Shown here: one piece after another, positions 20,579 to 31,854 of the stretch
Layout: each line of letters opens with the position of its first letter
How positions within the stretch are numbered: position 1 is the first letter of the stretch
Origin: Campanula takesimana
Lineage: Eukaryota; Streptophyta; Magnoliopsida; Asterales; Campanulaceae
Direction: 5' to 3'
Assembly: GCA_026119855.1 (NCBI GenBank)
Contig: JAOWBW010001634.1
Span: 62,001 to 126,000 of the forward strand
Length of the DNA stretch: 64,000 nucleotides
Notes under the pieces: model-generated
Databases searched by the model: none
What the model saw: the letters and a program-made list of their open reading frames with translations, nothing else
What the model was told of the DNA's origin: nothing
Made by a program: the position numbers and the translations under genes

Positions 20579-22823
20579 ATGACCGGCAGCAGCAACACCA
20601 TGTCTCTCGAACAGCTCTCAACTATGGTCCAACTCCTCCAAGAGCAAGTCTCCACCCTTAACAAGGAGGCACAAAGCAAAGACGACATTTGGCAATCCCA
20701 CCTCGACAGCCAAAAGGAGGCCCACGAGGCCAAAATGGAGCTAATGAAAGAAAGCTCACACAACCTTGCCAAGGGAAAGAACAAGAACAATGATGATGAA
20801 TCCGAATGGACCGAGGGTTTGTTCAAGAGTCCTTATGTCAACACCCGCACCAAGAAAATGGGGAACCAAGTTCCGAGAACAATGAACCCAAAATGGTGGA
20901 TTCTATCATTGCCTACATCGACAAAAATTCAATGGGCTCAACATGGGAAAGGCTCCGACACAAGCCTTTATCAATCATCCATCCTCATGAGTACTATGGC
21001 AGCTCTCTCCCGATAAGTTCAAGATGCCCGACATAAGCAAATTCAAGGGCAACTCTTGTCCTATGGCTCACATTGAGACTTATATTTGGGCAATGGTCCC
21101 AAGAAGGTCTCCACCAAAGTGATGGCTCAATGCTTTCCCTCTCACTCTCGAGGGGCGGCGGCAAAAGATTGGTATGCTACTCCCGCTCACGGTCCGTCTT
21201 GATTGGGACTCCGCCATGCTTGCCTTCAAGAACCAATACCAGGCAACACCACTCACCGGCCCACAAGGAAAGAGCTAGAGAACACTACTCAACGAGACAA
21301 TGAGTCCTTCATCGACTTCACAAGGAGATGGAATGACAAACTCCTGAAATGTTGAGAGGCCGAACACAAAAGAGCAAATGGACATATTTCTCAAGTGTCT
21401 CAAGATTGATCTCCGCACTCACCTAAGTGGGGCTTGCTACTCCGACTTCTCCAAATGTATGAGGCGGGGGTACGCATGGATGACTTGCTCAAGGAGATTA
21501 AGAAGCACTCTACTTACCGCTACAAGGCCGCTTCCAACTCCACAAAAGAGGCCTCGGTCAACGCCGTCACTATTGACAAGGGAATTACAAAAGTTCCTCC
21601 ACCTCAAGAGAAGAAGTCCCGAAGTGACCGTGTCTACACGCCTCTCCAAGGCATGACTCAAACCGAAGTGTTCGAGGTCCTCAAGGCAAAAGGTCAAGTC
21701 ACACCCGTGCAAGGGTACCAACCCAAGACGATCAACTCTAATCATGCTCACCACAAATATTGTGGCTACCACCAATATAGTGGCCACACCACCGAGGATT
21801 GCTTCGTTCTCCGCAATGTCATTCAAGATCTCATAGATAAGAAAGAATTTTGTAGTGACTAATGACGAGCATGTCAATGTAATAGAGATAGGAGAACTCG
21901 AGGGGACCACCCATTCAATCCCAATTGTGAATGGGGGCCCCAATGTTATGAATAAACTTGACAATTTGTTATGTAGTGACTTACGATGAAGTAATGAGGG
22001 AAGTACTAGAGAATAGGAAAAAGAAGCAAGATGGGAACGTCAACATGCTAACTCGATCCGGTCGAGTCATAGCAAGCAACCCTTCCACTTCCGCACCGAG
22101 CTCCTCTTCTCAAAGGCCGCAAGCTCACAACACTCCCGAAGATCCTCTACTTGTCCAACTCAAGAAAACTCAAGCCAACATCTCTATTTGGGACCTCATT
22201 GCATCCTCGAAGAAACACCGAGATCTTGTCATCCGCGATCTCGATGATACATCAGTTCCTCCCGATACATACTCCCGAGGACCTCACGGCAATGATTGGT
22301 CACGTTCACTTTAGCAACGTCATCACTTTTCCGATATGGACCTTCCACCGTTTGGTTCCGACCACAACGAAGCTATTTACCTCAAAGTACGAGCAAGGGG
22401 GAGGCCCGTCTCAAGAGTCTTAGTGGACGGTGGTTCCGCGCTCAATCTCATGCTGGTAGAATCATGGGCATACTGGGGCTTAAGGATTCTGATTTGAAGC
22501 CTTCTACTCAAGTAATCCGAGGTTATGACAGCACCGCCCGTACAGTCATGGGTAGATCGAAATAGACATGAGTTTGGAGCAGGTCATGTCGTTCCATTCC
22601 AAGTACTTGATATCCCGCCCGTTCAACTTACTGTTGGGTCGACCATGGATTCATAGTGCTATGCCGTACCGTCAACTCTCACCAATGTGTCAAGATTCGA
22701 AATGGTGATGAAATAGTGACCGTAATGGCTGAAAACACAATCCACAGAAAAGGTGAGCCCGTCCACCAAGTTCAGCATGGTCTACCAGACTCCACTCTCT
22801 CCGGGCGTCTCAATCAACGCCAT
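20579..22823 (+). pseudogene. Tat-type gag and protease remnant
   Basis: Begins at the ATG giving MTGSSNTMSLEQL, with a coiled-coil-like N-terminus (LLQEQVSTLNKEAQSKDD). It is then broken into at least four frames by small indels. Recognisable parts are the capsid region (FLKCLKIDLRTHLSGACY, about 21385-21440), a zinc-finger-like YCGYHQYSGHTTEDC (about 21757-21800) followed by NVIQDLIDKKEF, as in Tat/Athila gag, and the protease box VLVDGGSALNLM (about 22417-22452). RPWIHSAM-like sequence follows near 22640. The reading frame is lost at the gap. Short deletions dominate, so part of the damage could be sequence error near the gap. Confidence 0.8.
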
Positions 22824-22923
22824 NNNNNNNNNNNNNNNNNNNNNNNNNNNNNNNNNNNNNNNNNNNNNNNNNNNNNNNNNNNNNNNNNNNNNNNNNNNNN
22901 NNNNNNNNNNNNNNNNNNNNNNN
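22824..22923. other. Assembly gap (100 N)
   Basis: Exactly 100 N, a conventional placeholder for unknown length. A Tat-type protease region stops on the left and an unrelated LTR, already in its middle, starts on the right. The real missing DNA must therefore be many kilobases, or the join is wrong. Confidence 0.99.
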
Positions 22924-24157
22924 CACTTTGGCGGCCGCACAGCCCAGTTTGGGCGACGCCCAGTTGTCTGAAAAAGTTTGGAGTTTTCAAATCCAAGGGA
23001 TTTAAAGGTCAATCTTGTCTAGTTTTTGGGTAGTGTCCAAAGTAGTTAGATGATTGTGTGGATCACTAAAGTGGTAGAATTGGTTCCTTTGTGGACAACA
23101 AGTGTTGTGAAATGTTAGTGATTGATTATAGTGAACATTGTTGAGCACTTTGTGATGTGTTGAATATTCATCTTCTTGATGTGTTTGGCATGGTTCCCTA
23201 CATTGGAATCATTGTCCCTGATTGGTTTAAGCAAGTATTTCTATTGGTGCTTGCGTGTAAAGTCCAGCTGGTACTTTTGTGTGTGTTGGGCAGTGATAGG
23301 GATTATAATGGTCTCCGAGCCAAGTACATTATAAGGCTCCTATCATTGGTTTTCCATTTTTAACCCCCTTCCTTAGGCCAAAGGTTGGGCACTTTGGGTT
23401 ATGACTTTGTGTCATTTTCCCCCCGTTGTTGTTGTTGTTGTTTGGTTCCGGAACCCGTCTCAGCTCTTCGATGCTGCTCAGTTGATGCCTCTCAGATGGC
23501 TATTGTTTGGTTTGAGAAACCTTGGCTCAGTATCCACGTATGAGTGTTTATTTCCGTTTTATGTGTTGCATGATGAGTGGTCGTTATTTCCAACCGGTAT
23601 GGGACGGTTGGCGATAGGGGAGCCTCTCATGTTATGTGCTATGTGTTATACGCTTAATTGTTAATATTGTTTCTTTATGATCATCATACTAGCATGTAAT
23701 GTAGTTGCATTTTAGTAACTTACTGAGATTTATTCTCACCCCTTATTTGTTTACCGTTTTAGATAAGAAGGAGTCCAGGGAATAGGTCACAGCACAGGGA
23801 GGACGTGGGTAAAGAGATCTTTGGTAAGACTTTTGGGAAGTGATGTGTATAAAGGATACATATGTAAATGTAATACCTTTAGGGTAGTGTACCCGTGACT
23901 CAGTTAATTGTATCATCTCTTTTAGTAGGTGTTCGGTTTGTAAATTTTTAAAGTAAAGTTGTTATAGCCAGGGTGGCTAAGTACTCATTTGAGAAAGTTG
24001 GTTTGTGACTTAAAGTCATGTTTTGGTAACGTTTTGGTGTGTGTGTGAACCTTTTTAAGAAAATATATTTCGAAAAAAATTCTTAGAGTTGCTTACGACG
24101 TCTTCCTCGCGTGTCCCGGGCGTGGGGCCAAGTAGGACCACGGGTCGGGGCGCGACA
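22924..24157 (+). repeat. 5' LTR (left part lost in gap)
   Basis: Matches 28347-29586 to its end gggcgcgaca. The differences are mainly one-base losses such as gacgcccag for gaccgcccag and ctattggtg for ctatttggtg. Confidence 0.9.
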
Positions 24158-24171
24158 GTTGTATCAGAGCT
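24158..24171 (+). other. Primer-binding site (tRNA-Met type, one base lost)
   Basis: gttgtatcagagct directly after the LTR, where the intact Tekay-like element has gttggtatcagagcc. Confidence 0.75.
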
Positions 24172-24261
24172 AGTTGTAGATGGCTAGAATGACTAAATGA
24201 CCTAGGAGGGTAGTTGTGTATAGGGTAAGTAACGTTGAGAGTTTTATGCAGGTACTTATTG

Positions 24262-27019
24262 AAAATGGTTGGCACCGAAGGGAATCAGTCAGGGCCTTCA
24301 GGGTCGGGTAACGCTAGAGAAGAGGTTCGAGCACTGTTCCAAGGTATGTTTGAAGCTGTCATGAAAATCATTGACGATATAGAGGAGCATAAAACCAAGA
24401 TTGAAACCTCAGATGTGACAAAACGAGGAGAAACAGGTAAAACCGCAACCCCAGCGTGGAGATAGTAGAGAATATCAAGGAAAACCTTCGCAAGCTAGGG
24501 CATCTTTTCAAGGGCGAATAATAGAGGAACCGAAGTAAACGAGTATGTAACTACTGTCAAAGGATGGGACATTTAGAAGAAAAATGTTGGAAGAAGCAAG
24601 GCAAATGTTTGAGTTGTGGTCAGTTGGGTCACTTTCAGAAGAGTGTTGCTTAGATTTAAGAATCAGTTATCGGGAAGTGCAGCTGGGTTATCTCGGGGCC
24701 AAAAGAGGGATGCTTCAGGAAAGTTAAGGTGCAAGACGTGTTTCTTCCATCAATCAACACAGATTTCAGATTCTTCTAATGTGACTGGAGGTATAATTCT
24801 ATGTCTAGTTTGAGAGCAACACACTTATAGACCCTGGCTCTTCGATACTTGTGTGTTGTGCATTGTGCTTCTTGATTGATGTGGCGTGTCTTCTGTCTTG
24901 ATCTTTACTTATGTGTTAGATGTGTCTTCCTAAGGGGGAGTGTAGACGACCGATAAAGTGTCGTATACTTGTGATGTGCGTATTCATAGGCATGTTTTAT
25001 TTGCCGGTTTCACAAGAGTTTGATGTTATGTTGGTGGAATTTTATATGCTAGTGTGTTTAGTTTAGTAAGCATGGTATATATGTGTTTAGCTTTCATGCT
25101 ATTTAGGCATTAAGAAAATTGTAAATTGTTGTTGCAAGCTTGTGCCTGGTAGTTAGTTTATGGAGTTAGTAGTGAAAAATTTGCATTTAATTGAAAGATA
25201 TCTTTTCCTTGTGAGATTTTAAATTTATTTCCCTTGAGTGGTACTTGTCTTGAGGAGAACCTTGGGTGCTATGTTTGAGCAACATCAGAGATCAGTAATT
25301 GTTTAGTGGTTGATTTGAAGTGATTATCATTTGTTGAGAATTTTAGTTGAGTATATTTCAAAGATGGCTTTTATATCGGGTATGGACATCATGAATGGTG
25401 GTTATATAGTTTGAATTCTCACCTGCTTCAGTGGTATTGTGGATACGTTGAATTGTATAAGTAATCCTAGTCTGAGTTCTTTGAGAGCGTAGCGGTAGCT
25501 TTGTAAAATCAGGGCAGAATGTCTTCATGTTAGAGGATATATTATTTTGAGGAAAGTTTCAACTCAGGCATAGGGTGAGGATTTATTGATGGATTTCTAA
25601 GGTAGCTACACTGTTAACTACATAGCACAGAAAGATGCACTATCTCGATGGATTGGTAAGAGTGAACGAGTTTAATTGTTGCGAGTGTTAATTGATGAAT
25701 CGAGAGTTGATGACAACTTCAGTATTGATATTGCTTAATGGATTTAACTAGTACTACAGTTATCTAGAGGATATGATTAGTGTTACTAATTTCTAGTGGA
25801 TATGTCAAGCTTACCCTTATAGTGGATTTGATAAATTCCTTATTCATAGAGATGCTTTAAAGAGTGATTGAGATGTTCATTGCTTCAGGATGGTACGGTA
25901 ACAATGTGTGCTTTGAGAAGATTGATTCCTTATCAACAAATTATCCTACCCATAAATTGAGATTTATTGCGATTATACATCCATTGCATTAGTGAATGAC
26001 TTTGATGGGGTTAGATTTGAAGTGTTTACCATATTATATCATCGGGAAAGGTATCGTGTTAGAGGATTCATTGACTTATAGTTCATGGGTTATAAAACTA
26101 AATGGGAAATGTTAGAGGAATTAACACTTTGGAGTCTTCGTGAGTTGAGACATGGTGTGACTTTGTGATTGTGAAAGCTTTAAATTTCTACTCTATTGAA
26201 TAATATCAACTATCGAAAATTACTCGTGGAATGAATAATGACAGACAATAAGATTTTGTTCGTGGCTAGTGATGGAATTTTAACTTCTATATCAGAGTAT
26301 GTAGTCAACACTTAGTGGAATTAAACATGTATAACGGAGTTCAACTATAGATACGTGAAGGGATACACAAGACCAATATAATTATGAATCCAAGTAGAAG
26401 TAGAGTATTGAGATAAATTCGAGGAGTTACCTTTAATTGTTTGATGCGAGGAATTCTAAGTATTCAACTAAGTCCTTGAGTTGTGAATAATCTGGAAGTA
26501 AATCATCAGTTGTTATTTATTTGTTCAGAAGATAGTTCGATTTATGGATGTCTGCGAGCATGGTATTAAATATGGGTTCTTCATTTACATCTTGATTTTG
26601 GCAAGCATTTCAGAAGACCTGGGGTTCGGAATTGAGACTTAGTATGACTTTCACCCTCAGTCAGATGGTCAGTTAGAAATAACCATTCAGATTCTTGAGA
26701 ACTTGTTTAGTTGATTCTAAGAATTCGAGGGATATGCCTTTACTTCTCGTGGAGTTGTTTAATATGTCAGTTCTTTTGAGATTTTGGAAAGAGCTAGAGG
26801 TTGAGTTTATCGTCTTGTGTTACTTCCTTCTCTCGACGAGGTTGATAATGAATTCCATGTGTTGATGCTACGCAATTGTGTTTATGATTCTTCTCCGATA
26901 TGTCTAAAGTTTTAGAGGATATTGAACTCAGTATGGAGTTTCGGGATTGAAATGAAAGGAAGTATCCTGGGTTGTTTGAGGGTTGAGGTAAGCAATCCTA
27001 AAATTCGGGTCGAATTTTC
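24262..27019 (+). pseudogene. Heavily degraded Tekay-like gag-pol
   Basis: Gag starts MVGTEGNQSGPSGSG with REEVRALFQGMFEAVMKII, matching the sister gag. Zinc knuckle traces occur near 24545-24650. RNase H is traceable at about 25925-25990 (STNYPTHKLRFIAI), the integrase E region near 26645-26700 (FHPQSDGQLEITIQILENL), and the integrase end near 26810-26900 (YRLVLLPSLDEVDNEFHV). RT and protease are largely unrecognisable. Compared with 4.6 kb in the sister element, more than 1.5 kb is missing. Confidence 0.8.
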
Positions 27020-27036
27020 TTTAAGGGGGGAGTGAT
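27020..27036 (+). other. Polypurine tract
   Basis: ttaaggggggagtgat directly before the LTR start TGTAACGACC. Confidence 0.8.
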
Positions 27037-29586
27037 TGTAACGACCCCAAAAATCCGTTTTATTTATTTTATAATTATTTTATATTTTTGAGAATTTTAA
27101 ATTTTAAATTATGTGTGCATTTTATTTGTTGCATCATATTAAATGAATTTGCACATCTTATATGATTATTTGTGTTAGTTAAAGTGTTAGAAGTAATATT
27201 TGTTTTGGGGAGTTAAGTGTTAGTGGGAAATTATGGGGGTTTTATAGAAAAAGTGTAGTTGAGGGGTTTAGGTGTTAAAAAATGGAAGTGGAGGGACTTA
27301 AATGAAAAATTTGAAATTTGTAAAACCCATCTTGGTCACCCTCCCTCCCCTGCGTGTCCTCTAAATGTTCATTTACCAAATTTCCTTAAACTCAAAACCT
27401 CCATTGAAGAAGAAGAAGAAAAGCTAGGTAAGGGTTCTTCATTTTTATTTTCCTTCTTTTAATTTACTACTCCATTTTCAAATCTAATTATATATAAAAT
27501 GTTCAGGGAGTTGAATAGATCACATCTACCGAACAATATAATTTTCTTGACTCGTTTCCGAAAAATAGGTAAGTTACTAATCCCCCCTTTAAATGTTAAA
27601 ATGGTCATAAGTATGCTATATATGCTTTATATGTTATAAAATAATGTTTTGGGTATATATTTATAATTGTAAATTTTGGGACGGAGGGAGTAGTAATAAC
27701 TTTTTATATACTTGTAATTTTGGGACGGAGGGAGTAGTAATAACTTTTATTTATACTTGAAATTGTGGGACGGAGGGAGTAGTAAAACTGGTTATAGACT
27801 TGTTATTTGTGGGAAATTGGTATAGTAGTTTTGGTTTTGGGGGAGTATGAGAGGATGCAACATTAGATATGCTTTATATATTATACTCCTACTTGTGGGA
27901 CGGTAAAATAATATCTTTAGTTAAATGTTAAATAAATGTATTATAAAATTATACTATTACTTATGGGACGGGGAAAGTATGGTAATGTTGTTGTACCTAA
28001 TAAAATGGATATAAACATGTTATATATGTCTAGTAGGTTGTGAAATAATGTGTTGGTATGTTTTAATTATATTTGTAATTTGGGACATAAGGAGTAGTAA
28101 GAACTTGTTACCTAGCTTGTTATTGTTGTGAATGCTATAGAAGTTGGTGTTAGTATTGTTCTTAGGCTGAGTTTAGCATTTGTGTAAGTTGTAGATGTTA
28201 AGAGTTGCCAGTATTAGTGAAATTTGGGTTGTGAAATATAAGGAGTGAACTTTGGTAAGTTTTGGTCTGCCAGGTGATGTGGGCGGCCGCCCAAAAATGG
28301 GCGTGCGGCCGCACATCTATCTGAAGGTTTTCTTCTTGGAATAGGGCACTTTGGGCGGCCGCACAGCCCAGTTTGGGCGACCGCCCAGTTGTCTGAAAAA
28401 GTTTGGAGTTTTCAAATCCAAGGGATTTAAAGGTCAATCTTGGTCTAGTTTTTGGGTAGTGTCCTAAAGTAGTTAGATGATTGTTGTGGATCACTAAAGT
28501 GGTAGAATTGGTTCCTTTGTGGACACAAGTGTTGTGAAATGTTAGTGATTGATTATGTGAACATTGTTGAGCACTTTGTGATGTGTTGAATAATTCATCT
28601 TCTTGATGTGTTTGGCATGGTTCCCTACATTGGAATCATTGTCCCTGATTGTTGTTTAAGCAAGTATTTCTATTTGGTGCTTGCGTGTAAAGTCCAGCTG
28701 GTACTTTTGTGTGTGTTGGGCAGTGATAGGGATTATAATGGTCTCCGAGCCAAGTACATTATAAGGCTCCTATCATTGGTTTCCCATTTTTAACCCCCTT
28801 CCTTAGGCCAAAGGTTGGGCACTTTGGGTTATGACTTTGTGTCATTTTCCCCCCGTTGTTGTTGTTGTTGTTTGGTTCCGGAACCCGTCTCAGCTCTTCG
28901 ATGCTGCTCAGTTGATGCCTCTCAGATGGCTATTGTTTGGTTTGAGAACCTTGGCTCAGTATCCACGTATGAGTGTTTATTTCCGTTTTATGTGTTGCAT
29001 GATGAGTTGGTCGTTATTTCCAACCGGTATGGGACGGTTGGCGATAGGGAGCCTCTCATGTTATGTGCTATGTGTTATACGCTTAATTGTTAATATTGTT
29101 TCTTTATGATCATCATACTAGCATGTAATGTAGTTGCATTTTAGTAACTTACTGAGATTTATTCTCACCCCTTATTTGTTTACCGTTTTAGATAAGAAGG
29201 AGTCCAGGGAATAGGTCACAGCACAGGGAGGACGTTGGTAAAGAGATCTTTGGTAAGACTTTTGGGAAGTGATGTGTATAAAGGATACATTATGTAAATG
29301 TAATACCTTTAGGGTAGTGTAACCGTGACTCAGTTAATTGTATCATCTCTTTTAGTAGGTGTTCGGGTTTGTAAATTTTTAAGTAAAGTTTGTTATAGCC
29401 AGGTGGCTAAGTACTCATTTGAGAAAGTTGGTTTTGTGACTTAAAGTCATGTTTTGGTAACGTTTTGGTTGTGTGAACCTTTTTAAGAAAATATATTTCG
29501 AAAAAAATTCTTAGAGTTGCTTTACGACGTCTTCCTCGCGTGTCCCGGGCGTGGGGCCAAGTAGGACCACGGGTCGGGGCGCGACA
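27037..29586 (+). repeat. 3' LTR, 2.55 kb
   Basis: TGTAACGACC...GGCGCGACA. It contains a MITE-tail-like tandem array at 27678-27790 and a cluster of GC-rich palindromic words at 28276-28390 (tgggcggccgccca, gtgcggccgcac, tgggcgaccgccca). Confidence 0.92.
27670..27795. repeat. 44-45 bp tandem array with Stowaway-tail motif
   Basis: gggacggagggagtagtaat starts at 27678, 27722 and 27767, with worn copies near 27897, 27968 and 28082. The core is the usual right end of Stowaway-like MITEs in this window, here multiplied without left ends. Confidence 0.85.
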
Positions 29587-30330
29587 TGTACCGCCATCAC
29601 ACTACATGTTTTTCAAAGGGTTGGATTCGTTTACTCCAACTGCTCTGTACTTTAATAAGTATGGAGACCTGGTTTATGTGGTTGACTCAAAAAGGGAAAT
29701 GCTCTTAATAAATCACCAAACCAATCAGGTGAGTGGTATTGTTTTGGTCAATAGAGGTGCTATGATGAAGAATATTGTGAGAATATGGTGGTGCTGTTTT
29801 AATCGACAAGGATTGTATTGCTGTAAGGGAAATTTATTCCAAACTGTCGAAAACAATCACCAGTTAACAAGCAGAATTGAGTTATTACAAAACAAGGGTT
29901 CTAAATTTTATCCAGGTACATTTACTGATATTGGTGCTGCTTATCAATTTCATTACATGGATTCAAAAGGATATTGTGTCAATATTCCTTAGAGTCGTGA
30001 AGGAGTTGGGGATAATGGTAACTTTTTTGCATTTCAACATGCTATGATACCTATAACTTCCATGTTTGTCCCTGATTCTACAATCATTTCAACTGGATTT
30101 GATGTAGCTGTAACTACCATACCAAGGGCTTGTTGTACTGGGTTCGACTGAGCAAAAGAAAGGTGATGTTAGTTTTTTTGTGGGGATATCAAATGGATAT
30201 ATCTTTTTCAGAAGGGGGTGGTGGTCACCATCGTTTTACCTTATTGGTGCTGGTTACCTGGTTCATCGTCGTGTGGATTATAATGGAAATTATCGAGACT
30301 ATTATTGCTTGCTCTGCAATGGCTGTACTG
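29587..30330 (+). pseudogene. Unrecognised gene-derived fragment
   Basis: A continuous coding-like stretch: SHYMFFKGLDSFTPTALYFN, GDLVYVVDSKREMLLINHQT, then GTFTDIGAAYQFHYMDSKGY. After a stop near 29990 it continues (DNGNFFAFQHAMIPITSMFV, PDSTIISTGFDVAVTTIP) before another stop or frameshift near 30150. No transposon motifs and no introns are apparent. It could be of F-box-associated or beta-propeller type from its hydrophobic/GD pattern, but I do not recognise the family. Confidence 0.45.
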
Positions 30331-31019
30331 AAAGGGGATAAAGCAAAAGAAGAGGGAAATGGAACACGAAAAGTTACATGGGCTAAATGGAAACGTGGAG
30401 ATATCTTAAGTACTTATGCATCAACTGGTAGAACATTAATTGCCATTACAGGTGGTTTACCAGCAAAGGCCGCAGGTTTTGGTGCTTTAACACCGTCATT
30501 GGGCACTATTATTTCTGTGGTTGGAGCAAGTGATCATGCTGCTATTGCAATTGTTGGAGGGTCTATTGTATTGCCTGCATTAATAGAAGTTGGTGGAGTT
30601 GGACTTGCAGGAGCAACGATGGCTAGGAGAACAGGAAGTGCTAATGAATTTCAGTTCAATGCTATAGGGAAAGGACATAAGCAGGGTTGGCTGGCTCTTG
30701 AGATCTTGATCTGTATGTTTATTTTTAAAGAAGAGTGCATAAAGCCTTGGGAAGGACAAGATGATAACCTGGATTGGTCAAAAATCTCATTCTTGTTAGC
30801 ACTGCAATTCAGGATTGGCTCACTTCAAAACTTGCAATGAAATTGATGGCTCGAGGTGTAATGATGTTGGTGTTAAGCTCACTTTTTGAAGCATTGGCTG
30901 GGCCTGCAACTCCACTTTTGGCCACCTATCTCAATGACAGCAAGTGCACTTTTTCAGTAAACAAATTTGATAAAGTGGGAATTCTGCTTGCAAATTTCTC
31001 ACTCAAGGGAATTGGTTAA
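30331..31019 (+). pseudogene. DUF726 / TMCO4-like protein fragment
   Basis: WAKWKRGDILSTYASTGRTL, ITGGLPAKAAGFGALTPSLG, MARRTGSANEFQFNAIGKGH, KPWEGQDDNL and, after loss of one A near 30780, ILVSTAIQDWLTSKLAMKLM. These match my knowledge of plant DUF726 (TMCO4-like) proteins, membrane-associated alpha/beta-hydrolase-fold proteins, over about 220 residues without an intron. The catalytic C-terminal hydrolase part is absent. The fragment ends just before the polypurine tract of an LTR element, so it probably entered through a spliced RNA. Family name is from memory of the conserved motifs. Confidence 0.75.
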
Positions 31020-31041
31020 TCCTTGAGGACAAGCATTGTTT

Positions 31042-31054
31042 GAGGGGAAGGGAA
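31042..31054 (+). other. Polypurine tract of gene-carrying LTR element
   Basis: gaggggaagggaa directly before TGTTATGATC. Confidence 0.75.
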
Positions 31055-31155
31055 TGTTATGATCTAGGGTCAATTGGGGTTACCGTTAGTATTTCTATCT
31101 TTTCAGTTAGTTCCGTTATGTTAATGTGCCGTCGTTTTGGTTAGAAGAGTTACGT
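31055..31155 (+). repeat. LTR of gene-carrying element, left piece
   Basis: Starts TGTTATGATCTAGGG and is interrupted after tacgt (31151-31155) by the CRM-like element. Confidence 0.65.
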
Positions 31156-31854
31156 TGATACACGAAAGATTGATCAAGGAAAAAAACACCACTGAATACT
31201 CTGATTATATCCCTTACTTTATGGAATCCACCACAAGTTTGGGACAAACTCGTCACCTTAGGGAATCCACCAAAAGGCTAAGAGTAGGAGAGAAGAAATC
31301 CTTCTTCTGGATGAGACCTTAGAGACTCAAATATACTTTTTATTCTTCTTCGAATCTGATTCAAGTACACAATAGAAGGCTCTATTTATAGGAGCCATTA
31401 CACCATCTCAAAAGTCTTAATAAATGACACCTTAACTCATGCAACTTTCTAGACTCCAAAGACTCATGAACAATGACACTTTATCACTAAAAATACATGA
31501 ATAACACCCAAACACCTAATGTATTAAAAACTAATGACTTATTTGAAAGTTGAGCAGACCCAAAATACCAAAAGACATCCACTTGATAGTTTTTCGGAAC
31601 TTTCTGACACCTTCCAGTAAAATAAGCAGAACTCCTTCTAGAACAACCCAAATGATGATCCGATTGAAGCATATGAAACTAGACACATAGGGATTTGTAA
31701 CCATATATAACTCAAGGGATGTATCACTACCAATAAATACAGTTTAATGTTCAAAGTTGACCCATCTGTTGGAACATTCTGTCTGGAAATTGTTTTCTGA
31801 ACTTCTTTGGCCGTCCCCTCTCCACTTATTTGGGCCACACTATTGCTTGGATCA
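31156..31854 (-). repeat. 3' LTR of CRM-like element
   Basis: Starts tgatacacg, ends ttggatca on the plus strand. Differs from the right copy at only a handful of bases. Codes for the last residues of the integrase reading frame. Confidence 0.92.

Larger units (their letters stand above)
18288..22823 (+). mobile_element. Tat/Retand-type Ty3/gypsy element, 5' part up to the gap
   Basis: A complete 5' LTR beginning TGTAGACACC and ending TCTACA is followed by a PBS, a 1.3 kb leader, and frameshifted gag and protease. The element then runs into the 100-N gap, so pol and the 3' LTR are missing. It was inserted into the older Tekay-like element; the left target copy is gtaac (18283-18287). LTR ends and PBS type identify the Tat/Ogre side of Ty3/gypsy. 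Confidence 0.85.
22924..29586 (+). mobile_element. Tekay-related Ty3/gypsy element with collapsed coding region
   Basis: The 5' LTR is cut by the gap (22924-24157), the internal region is only 2.9 kb, and the 3' LTR is 2.55 kb (27037-29586). The LTRs differ mostly by single-base indels, whereas the gag-pol remnant is riddled with stops and deletions. The LTRs share phrases with the Tekay-like LTRs at 38516 (cagctggta, gattataatgg, ggtcgcgaca-type end). It is probably a non-autonomous derivative moved by relatives; see findings for the alternative of poor sequence. Confidence 0.85.

Noticed and set aside
22656..23033. Frame crossing the run of N
   Set aside because: The gap is of unknown length and joins two different elements, so the frame has no meaning.
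23157..23664. Frames in the LTR near 23.2-23.7 kb and 28.6-29.1 kb
   Set aside because: LTR sequence present in both copies; no protein family resemblance and phase changes between copies.
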